DNA from: CAYHWW01 sp964360145
GTDB taxonomy: Bacteria; Bdellovibrionota; UBA1018; CAYHWW01
DNA: 15,691 nucleotides
NCBI GenBank assembly: GCA_964360145.1
Contig: CAYHWW010000071.1
Coordinates: 1 to 15,691 of the forward strand
Reading direction: 5' to 3'
This document shows positions 1-5,466 of this stretch, one piece after another. The position numbers were made by a program, and so were the translations under genes. Each line of letters begins with the position of its first letter. Positions within the stretch are counted from its first letter, which is position 1. The notes under the pieces were generated by a model that was not told the DNA's origin, ran no database searches, and worked only from the letters and a program-made list of their open reading frames with translations.

Positions 1-62
1 CTGCGCCGAAGCAGGATGCGTAGGCGACGGGAGGAGGAGCCCGGCGACCAAGGCGTGCTCAT
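1..62 (-). CDS. Possible start of a gene cut by the left edge
   Basis: An ATG on the minus strand at 62-60 opens a frame that stays open to the window edge. Its 20 residues begin MSTPWSPGSSSRRLRILLRR. The run of arginines could be the cytoplasmic flank of a membrane segment, but nothing beyond it is visible. It would be the last gene of the minus-strand operon, 58 bases after the stop of the cysteine-rich secreted protein. No Shine-Dalgarno sequence is present, as is common in this window. The function is unknown and the call rests only on frame, position and strand. Confidence 0.25.
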   Translation of the reverse strand, partial: MSTPWSPGSSSRRLRILLRR

Positions 63-120
63 GCACGCCGCGTGGAGCGGGCGACGACGACAACGAAGCA
101 GATGGCCCTTTATCGACGAT

Positions 121-778
121 CTACCGCGTGCGCATGCGGTCGCCTGGTGCCAACTCAAAGGATTGCCGCGGTATCTGCGCGGGGGGCGCACCGCGCACAC
201 GCCAGCGTGCGGCCACCAAAAAATCCTGGGCCCATTGACGCTGGGAACTTTGCAGCTGCGGGCAGTGGAGCATGCGCTCCTCGCCCTTCACCTGGCAATC
301 TTCCGCCCCGGGGATCTGCACGGCTTCGCGCACGAGGCTCTTCCAGGCACCCTCGTAGAAACTCGTATCAGGATGAAGCAGCGTGGCGCGTCCCCCATCC
401 CGACCGGCATCGCACTGCAAGAGCTCCGTGTCCCGCTGAACCTGGGCGATCTCTTTGCCCTGGAGATCCTCGAGAAGCTGCTCCAGCTCCTTGCAGCGAT
501 AGAGCTCGAAGGTGTGGCGCTCCATGTTTTTACCGACACGCACGGAAAGAACGCAGGGTTTAGGCTCATCAGACTCCCAGAGGGCCGCACCGCCTCGCTN
601 NNNNNNNNNGACGGGAAAACTCAAAGTAAACAACAAGGGCGCAGGGGCCGAAGACGAGCTGGGCCCGGCACTCACCGAACTCGGGGCAGGGCCAGCGTGG
701 GGAGGCCGCGTGGGCGGGACCAGCGACGCTCACCGCCACCGCGCAAAACATGAACATGATCCGTTGACGGAACCCCAT
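121..778 (-). CDS. Cysteine-rich secreted protein of unknown function, interrupted by an assembly gap
   Basis: The ATG at 778 opens a signal peptide: MGFRQR, then a hydrophobic run, then PAHA before ASP, so the protein should be exported. About 56 residues are read before the N-run at 600-609. The protein continues after the gap in another nominal frame (GKNMERHTFELYRCKELEQL and onward) to a TAG at 121-123. The two halves join in one frame if the missing bases are a multiple of three, so the frameshift is probably an artefact of arbitrary gap length. The total is about 218 residues. The mature part has eight visible cysteines, three before the gap and five after, suggesting disulfides in the periplasm or outside. 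A Glu-rich stretch (KELEQLLEDLQGKEIAQ) may be helical. It lies 12 bases after the exonuclease-WYL gene, probably in the same operon. I recognise no family. Confidence 0.7.
600..609. other. Assembly gap (10 N)
   Basis: Ten consecutive N lie inside the secreted-protein gene. The reading frame before and after the gap is the same only if the true number of missing bases is divisible by three. The real gap size is therefore not 10. Confidence 0.99.
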
Positions 779-790
779 GGCTCCATGCTC

Positions 791-1696
791 TCACGGAGCA
801 GCGACTTTGAGAATACGATCCCCACGGAAGGTCTTCCTCACGTTGTCCCCATGGCAATACGCATCGACGTAAACACGGAATGATTTGGTGCGCACGGCCA
901 ACGGCGTGATGGTGCGGGCCATGGCGTCGGCATCCCCATAGACGATCTGCACCGCCGTGTCGGTGCCACAGAGACGATTGAGCTTCTCTAGTTGAGGTGA
1001 GAGGCGAAAGCTGCCCGTGGCCCTGGCCCCGGGGGCACCGGGGTGAAGCACATGATAGCCGCAACACAAGTCCACGAGCGCGCCGAGGGTGAGAACCCCA
1101 CCCCTCGACACAGCGCGATCAGCAGCGATGCCCAAGAGCTTTAAGAACACCCCGCGTAAAACCTCAACATCGGCGGCGGCGCGATGGAGCTTGTCGGGCA
1201 TGGGCACTTTGAGGGTGGTGGCAACCACACTCAAAGAATGACGCTCCTGATCAGGCAGCAACGCTTTAGCTAGCGTGCAGGTGTCCAACACCAGTTCGGG
1301 GGCGGCAGCCCCTTTCCATTTGGCGATGCGGGCCTCCTCATGGAGGAAGCCAATATCGAAGGCACAGTTGTGGGCGAGCAGCACCCGGGGGTGGGGTGCC
1401 CCATCTACGTATTCCTGAAAGAGCGACAACGCCGCCGCGGCGGGGGGCGCTGCCGCCACCGTGGCATCATCGATGCCGTGAATGGCCACCACCTGGGCGG
1501 GGATGGGGATCGGCGGCTTCACGAGGGTCTGGAAACAACGGTGCTCGAACTCCTCATCGAAGAGACTCGCCGCCAGCTCCACCACGTGGTCTTTGCCCGC
1601 GGAGAAACCGGTGGTCTCCGTATCGAAGGCCAGGAATCTCAAATCGGAAATATTGAGTTCCAACAAGGAAGCTAAATCCTCCGTCATGGCGCTCAT
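791..1696 (-). CDS. DEDDh 3'-5' exonuclease (DnaQ-like) with C-terminal WYL-like domain
   Basis: Residues about 20-190 form a DnaQ/RNase T-type exonuclease with every catalytic residue visible: D25 and E27 in FDTETTG, D114 in AHNCAFD, and H171 with D176 in HRAAADV. Such enzymes remove nucleotides from DNA or RNA 3' ends using two metal ions. Residues about 247-299 match the WYL pattern: an I-x-Y strand, then R-x-I-x-P-L, then VYVDAYC, and finally R-K-T-F-R-G-D-R-I ending in LKV. The WYL tripeptide position itself reads VYV. WYL domains usually sit in regulators and bind nucleic acid or nucleotide ligands, so here the domain may direct or gate the nuclease (inference). The middle, about 195-246, is unassigned. 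At 301 residues it is longer than a lone exonuclease domain. The ATG at 1694-1696 overlaps the creatininase stop as ATGA; M4 at 1687 is another possible start. It is not a polymerase epsilon subunit on the evidence seen. Confidence 0.9.
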   Translation of the reverse strand: MSAMTEDLASLLELNISDLRFLAFDTETTGFSAGKDHVVELAASLFDEEFEHRCFQTLVKPPIPIPAQVVAIHGIDDATVAAAPPAAAALSLFQEYVDGAPHPRVLLAHNCAFDIGFLHEEARIAKWKGAAAPELVLDTCTLAKALLPDQERHSLSVVATTLKVPMPDKLHRAAADVEVLRGVFLKLLGIAADRAVSRGGVLTLGALVDLCCGYHVLHPGAPGARATGSFRLSPQLEKLNRLCGTDTAVQIVYGDADAMARTITPLAVRTKSFRVYVDAYCHGDNVRKTFRGDRILKVAAP

Positions 1697-2430
1697 GCCA
1701 ACACCGGCAGGCGCTGGACCTGCCCCACGATGCTCGCCGCCGCCACCTCAAGAAAACGTTTGCCATGCTCGCGGCGCGCCAGAGCGGGGTCGCTCGACAT
1801 GAGGCCCGTGGCGGAAAGCTTGCGAAATTCCGCACCTGAAAGGGGCCACGGCGACTTCAATGGCTCGCAACTGAACTGGCCCTCCCGCGAGTCGATGCCT
1901 TCCAGATGGAAGGTGAGGGATACCTCGCTGGGAGTGCCATGATGGCCCTCGCGGTCACCGTACAATTCTTTGGCGAGGGCTTCCACCTCGGGGAGTACCC
2001 ACCAATTGAAAAGATTGAAACTGGCACCGGCGCAGCCCTCATGCTTCAGCTCCTGAAACACCGCATTGAGGCTGTGCTTATTGCCGCCATGACCATTGAC
2101 GACGTAGAAGCGGCGAAAGCCGTGACCATAAAAGCTGCGGAACAGCTCACAAAGATAGGCTTGATACACGGACGGCCTCACGCTGGCGGAGCCCGGAAAA
2201 CCCAGGTGATGGCTGGCCATGCCGTAGCACACGGGGGGCGCTGCATAGACCTGCAAGATTTCGCCGACGCGCTCAGCCACTGCTTGAGCAGTCATATAAT
2301 CAGTGCCGATGAGGCCGATGGGCCCATGCTGTTCCACGCTGCCCGTGGGCAGGATGAGGGCGTTCTTGGTTTTCAGATAGGCTTCCACTTCGGGCCAGGT
2401 GGCGGCAGTGAGTCTCATGGAGTAGACCAT
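1693..2430 (-). CDS. Creatininase-family metal-dependent amidohydrolase
   Basis: The family signature is clear: LPTGSVEQHGP near the N-terminus, GTD shortly after, VVNGHGGN in the middle, and HHGTPSEVS later. These supply the likely metal ligands (Glu and His of EQHG, Asp of GTD, His of NGHGGN, Glu of SEVS). In true Pseudomonas creatininase the central motif is NGHYEN, with Glu as a ligand. Here it is NGHGGN, as in relatives such as the ArfB and MftE groups, so creatinine is an unlikely substrate. The usual EQHGPH reads EQHGPI. The actual substrate cannot be told. I chose the ATG at 2430, which has AGGG upstream. Alternatives are the ATG at 2418, which gives the N-terminus most like relatives, and a TTG at 2454. 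The protein is about 245 residues, normal for the family. It heads the minus-strand operon and is divergent from the PilZ gene. Confidence 0.9.
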   Translation of the reverse strand: MVYSMRLTAATWPEVEAYLKTKNALILPTGSVEQHGPIGLIGTDYMTAQAVAERVGEILQVYAAPPVCYGMASHHLGFPGSASVRPSVYQAYLCELFRSFYGHGFRRFYVVNGHGGNKHSLNAVFQELKHEGCAGASFNLFNWWVLPEVEALAKELYGDREGHHGTPSEVSLTFHLEGIDSREGQFSCEPLKSPWPLSGAEFRKLSATGLMSSDPALARREHGKRFLEVAAASIVGQVQRLPVLA

Positions 2431-2463
2431 TCCATTGATATCCCTTGTTTTCAAGACAATGGA
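2431..2463. promoter_or_regulatory. Inverted repeat in the divergent creatininase/PilZ intergenic region
   Basis: TCCATTG at 2431-2437 is the exact reverse complement of CAATGGA at 2457-2463. Between them is a smaller palindrome, CTTG-TTTT-CAAG at 2444-2455. A TTGATA resembling a plus-strand -35 box overlaps the left arm at 2435-2440, but I see no convincing -10 box at the right distance. The region must hold promoters for two divergent units, so it may be an operator. If the creatininase used the TTG at 2454, part of it would be coding. Confidence 0.25.
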
Positions 2464-2477
2464 CCTTCAAACTGAAT

Positions 2478-2485
2478 GGGGAAGG
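2478..2485 (+). promoter_or_regulatory. Shine-Dalgarno sequence of the PilZ gene
   Basis: GGGGAAGG ends six bases before the ATG at 2492. It fixes the start there rather than at an in-frame ATG 57 bases upstream. It is one of only two strong ribosome-binding sites in the window. Confidence 0.75.
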
Positions 2486-2491
2486 CTGCCC

Positions 2492-2869
2492 ATGAGCGAC
2501 AAAAAAGACTCAAGGCTCTATAAACGCATCGAGCTCCTCTCTGCCAAAGTCCAGGCCACACTCGTTGTGGTCACCGAGACTGGTGTCCAGGGCGCGGCGA
2601 GTGCTTATCTCGTGCCCGTGAAGGACTTTTCCAAATCCGGCATGGGCGTGTACTCCAAGGTGCTCGTGCCAAAACAGAGCCTAGTCAAGGTCTCCATCGA
2701 AGGCGTGCCCTGCGACCCCCTCGAAGGCCGGGTGGTCTGGGCAGGGGAAGACAAGAACGGCCCTCCGGGGCTGCCCTTCTGCCTTGGCATCGACTTCATG
2801 CCGCGGGATGACGCGGCACGGGAAAATCAGCTGGAGACATACCGTTACGTTCTGAAACTAGTGTCCTAA
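2492..2869 (+). CDS. Single-domain PilZ protein, probable c-di-GMP receptor
   Basis: This 125-residue protein is little more than a PilZ domain. Both ligand-binding motifs are present: RLYKR (R8 and R12, the RxxxR switch) and DFSKSG (D45, S47, G50, the D/NxSxxG motif). It should therefore be able to bind cyclic di-GMP. PilZ-only proteins act as cytoplasmic adaptors that change a partner's activity, for example in motility, adhesion or polysaccharide export. The partner is not visible here. The start at 2492 is set by the GGGGAAGG ribosome-binding site. Its stop TAA shares its last base with the ATG of sfsA, so the two genes are translationally linked. The closing residues (LETYRYVLKLVS) look like a C-terminal helix. 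Confidence 0.88.
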   Translation: MSDKKDSRLYKRIELLSAKVQATLVVVTETGVQGAASAYLVPVKDFSKSGMGVYSKVLVPKQSLVKVSIEGVPCDPLEGRVVWAGEDKNGPPGLPFCLGIDFMPRDDAARENQLETYRYVLKLVS

Positions 2870-3630
2870 TGACGGCCCCTGTTCCCCTGTCCGCTGACTA
2901 TCTCTCGACTTTTCAATCCCCCCACTTTGGCGTGCTGGTCCAGCGCTACAAGCGCTTTCTCGCCGATGTGCGCTTGGACAATGGAGAAGTGGTCACCGCG
3001 CACTGCACCAACACAGGCAGTATGAAGGGCGTGTGCGTGCCCGGTGAACGCGTGCTGCTCTCCCACAACCCCGCGCCCCATCGCAAACTCCACTGGACCT
3101 GGGAAGCGACGAGGCTGCCCGAACTGCCCCAAGGGGGCTGGGTAGGCATCAACACCGCGCAACCCAACCGCGTGGTGAAAGAAGCTTTGAGCCGGGGACT
3201 CATCACCGCGCTGGCGGATGCCGGTACGGTGAAGGCTGAAATAAAGATCGATGCCCATACGCGGCTTGATTTCGTCCTCACCCACCCCAAGACAGGGCGG
3301 AAAACATTTGTTGAAGTGAAAAACGTCACGCTGACCGACGGTGGCTCTGCAAAGGGGCGCACTGCCCTTTTTCCAGACTCCGTGAGCGAACGGGCACTGA
3401 AGCACTTGGATACGCTGGAGCGGCTCGCCGGCCAGGGCCACCGGGCCTGCGTATTCTTTGTCACCCAGCGCCAGGACTGCACGGCGGTGGCCGCCGCTGG
3501 CGACATCGACCCGGACTATGCTGCGGGTCTCACCCGGGTCTGCGCCCGGGGTGTGGAGGCCTTGGCCTACTCTTTCATCGTGGATGAAAAAGGGATTCGC
3601 CTCGGCGCCCCCCTCCCCGTACGCACGTAA
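2869..3630 (+). CDS. sfsA: SfsA, DNA/RNA nuclease of the PD-(D/E)xK fold
   Basis: This 253-residue protein shows SfsA hallmarks throughout: RYKRFLADV at 26-34, NTGSM at 48-52, WVGINTAQPN at 91-100, RLDFVL around 134, VEVKNVTL around 149, FPDSVSERALKHLDTL, and FFVTQR. D134, E149 and K151 fit the PD-(D/E)xK nuclease core. The family was first named for sugar-fermentation stimulation in E. coli. It is now regarded as a nucleic-acid-binding nuclease of uncertain physiological role. The length is slightly above the usual 230-240. The start overlaps the PilZ stop by one base (TAATG) and has no Shine-Dalgarno sequence, so it probably depends on re-initiation after the PilZ gene. A palindrome follows the stop codon at once. 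Confidence 0.96.
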   Translation: MTAPVPLSADYLSTFQSPHFGVLVQRYKRFLADVRLDNGEVVTAHCTNTGSMKGVCVPGERVLLSHNPAPHRKLHWTWEATRLPELPQGGWVGINTAQPNRVVKEALSRGLITALADAGTVKAEIKIDAHTRLDFVLTHPKTGRKTFVEVKNVTLTDGGSAKGRTALFPDSVSERALKHLDTLERLAGQGHRACVFFVTQRQDCTAVAAAGDIDPDYAAGLTRVCARGVEALAYSFIVDEKGIRLGAPLPVRT

Positions 3631-3662
3631 AAAGGTACGTAAAAAGTAACGGCGTACCTTTT
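3625..3662 (+). terminator. Perfect 10-bp inverted repeat after sfsA, possible weak terminator or attenuator
   Basis: AAAAGGTACG at 3630-3639 pairs exactly with CGTACCTTTT at 3653-3662 around a 13-base loop. The arm begins on the last base of the sfsA stop codon. The stem has only four G/C pairs, but it gives an A-tract/stem/T-tract shape that could work on either strand. Overlapping it is a direct repeat, ACGTAAAAAG, at 3625-3634 and 3637-3646. It lies 14 bases before the ygfZ start and could reduce read-through into ygfZ. Confidence 0.4.
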
Positions 3663-3676
3663 GGCTTTGTTGTAGT

Positions 3677-4378
3677 TTGAACACCGTGACTAACGGCTAT
3701 CTTCTGATCCCCAGACATTGGCATGTGGTGGAAATCACGGGGCCCGACGCCCGGGATTTTCTTCACCGCATCACCTCCGCGAACTTCCGCAATTTGGCTG
3801 ACGGTACATGGGCGGAGGGCGCCCTCTTGGCGGCCACGGGAAAGATCCAACTCTACTTCAGGGCCTACGCCGAGAACGGCCAGACCTTTCGCATCTTCAC
3901 GCCCTGGGACTTGAACCCCGCCTTCAATTGTTTCGATAAAATGCATTTCGGTGAGAAACTCACCATCACCCCCATGACCTGGGAGCAGTTTCGCGTGGAA
4001 CACGGCATCCCCACCCACCCCAACGAAATCAATGATGGCGTGAACCCACTGGAGATCGGCCTCGAAGGCGCGGTGCATGAAAACAAAGGGTGCTACCCCG
4101 GCCAGGAAGTCATCGAGAAGATCCGCTCCTACGGCAAGCTGTCGCGACGGTTGGTGCTCGTGGGTGGCGCGGGCGGCGCACCCAGCAGCCCCGCCACGGT
4201 GCTCACCGTCGGCGACGGCGGCGCCCCCCGGGATGTAGGCACGCTCACGAGCGCCGTTGAGTCGGCGCGGGATAAAAATCGTTGGATTGGGCTGGCACTT
4301 TTGCAGCGAGCCGCGTTGGAACAGGGCACCACGTTCACGCTGGCCCACGGCGGCACCGCGGTGGAATTAAGATCCTAA
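3677..4378 (+). CDS. ygfZ: YgfZ/GcvT-like folate-binding protein, short form
   Basis: The diagnostic YgfZ motif NKGCYPGQEVIEKI is present with its cysteine at residue 139. The N-terminal GcvT-like part (ITGPDARDFLHRITSANF) also fits. YgfZ proteins bind folate and help assemble or repair certain iron-sulfur enzymes such as MiaB. At 233 residues it is much shorter than the E. coli protein (about 326). The loss seems to be in the middle, between about residues 80 and 110, and the signature and C-terminal segment remain. The frame has a stop at 3647-3649 and no ATG nearby, so the start is TTG at 3677 or GTG at 3686; neither has a ribosome-binding site. Its TAA stop overlaps the stop of the convergent FecR gene by four bases. 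Confidence 0.9.
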   Translation: MNTVTNGYLLIPRHWHVVEITGPDARDFLHRITSANFRNLADGTWAEGALLAATGKIQLYFRAYAENGQTFRIFTPWDLNPAFNCFDKMHFGEKLTITPMTWEQFRVEHGIPTHPNEINDGVNPLEIGLEGAVHENKGCYPGQEVIEKIRSYGKLSRRLVLVGGAGGAPSSPATVLTVGDGGAPRDVGTLTSAVESARDKNRWIGLALLQRAALEQGTTFTLAHGGTAVELRS

Positions 4379-5466
4379 CGTAAGCTCGGTGTCGCCGCCC
4401 TCAACGCCTCATAGGGCAAGCGATCCACGCCCCCCGTGCCCAGCGCCCGGGTGTAGGGCCCCAGACGCTGGTTCACCGCGTTCCAATCCTGGTGCAGCTC
4501 TTGAGGCGCATCGAAATTACCCGAAGGCGAGATGCCACCGATGGTGGTATGCGGATGTTCCGCCTCCAGCTCTCTAGCGAGGTTCTGTGACGGCGCGGCG
4601 GGCGCCTGGGCGGGAGCCGCGCCATTGCCGCGGCGAATCCCCGTGCCAGGCAACTCAGAAACCAGGGGATGGCGCCCCAGGGGGGAAATCATCGGGTCGG
4701 TGAGCGGCGCATGCTCATCCATGGCGCTGCTGTAGGCCCCCCCGCTCAACTTATCCTCAAGATCGAAGGACAACGCATAGCCCTCCACGGAACGCACCGA
4801 TAGTAAGCTGTATGTATTTACAATCACCGGTTGATGGTAGACTTCACCCTTCTTGATATTGCGCGCCAGATCGCAGGTCACCTGGCCACGAATACCAAGC
4901 ACGTGGGTCACCGCCTCATCGCCGGAGAGATCCGTGTGCACGGCGAAGTCCGTGCCTCGCACGGTGACGAGCACGCCGGGGGTGGTGACGTAGAACGTGC
5001 TCCGCCCTTCGAGTTTTCTCACCACGAGGATGCGGGCCTTCCCTGAGAGGAGGCGCAGGCGGACGTGGCGTTCCTTGCCACTCATCTCGAAGCCGTGCAC
5101 TGAGAAGTCAGTGTCCGGCCCCAAGTCGATGAGGGAGTCATCCTTCAAAATGACCCGCGCCCAACCCAAGGCCCCGGTATGGATGACTTCGCCCGCGGCA
5201 AGGGCTTCGCCCACGGTGAGTGGCCGCGGCGTCGTGCCCTGATCCCACCGAGCGGCGGCCTTTTTTTCTTTCTCGGGGCCGCGATACTGGCTGAAGTCGT
5301 TGACCTTCACGGCGCCGCCGGGCTCGAGCTCGGAGAAAAAGAGCTTGCCCGCCCCCGCTTCCACGGGGCCCTGATGCAGCATCACCGTGGCCACGGAGTC
5401 GGCGCACGCGGGGGACACCGCCAGCAACGCGCTCAAAGCCAAAAACAGCGCCGTGAGCGCCCTCAT
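4375..5466 (-). CDS. Secreted FecR-domain protein
   Basis: The 363-residue product starts with a typical signal peptide (MRALTALFLALSALL, likely cut after ACA near residue 22). Residues about 85-197 form a FecR domain: GEALAAGEVIHTGALGWARV, LKDDSLIDLGPDT, LRLLSGKARILV, FYVTTPGVLVTVRGTDFAV and VLGIRGQVT. FecR domains are best known from sigma-factor signalling. Secreted versions without an anti-sigma part, like this one, probably work as envelope adaptors. The last 100 residues are rich in Pro, Ala and Gly and look disordered. No sigma factor gene is nearby. The ATG overlaps the stop of the protease-barrel gene as ATGA, so the two are co-transcribed and probably co-translated; a shared role at the outer membrane is inferred. 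Confidence 0.88.
   Translation of the reverse strand: MRALTALFLALSALLAVSPACADSVATVMLHQGPVEAGAGKLFFSELEPGGAVKVNDFSQYRGPEKEKKAAARWDQGTTPRPLTVGEALAAGEVIHTGALGWARVILKDDSLIDLGPDTDFSVHGFEMSGKERHVRLRLLSGKARILVVRKLEGRSTFYVTTPGVLVTVRGTDFAVHTDLSGDEAVTHVLGIRGQVTCDLARNIKKGEVYHQPVIVNTYSLLSVRSVEGYALSFDLEDKLSGGAYSSAMDEHAPLTDPMISPLGRHPLVSELPGTGIRRGNGAAPAQAPAAPSQNLARELEAEHPHTTIGGISPSGNFDAPQELHQDWNAVNQRLGPYTRALGTGGVDRLPYEALRAATPSLR

Noticed and set aside
16..753. Long plus-strand open frame across the left end
   Set aside because: It runs antisense to the secreted-protein gene, is rich in Arg/Gly/Pro and spans the N gap. The minus-strand reading has a signal peptide and better composition.
791..1696. Calling the exonuclease the polymerase III epsilon subunit
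   Set aside because: The family is shared, but the C-terminus is WYL-like instead of an alpha-subunit-binding tail, and no polymerase or rnhA gene is adjacent.
1906..2475. Plus-strand open frame of about 190 codons
   Set aside because: It is antisense to the creatininase gene, whose family motifs are unmistakable.
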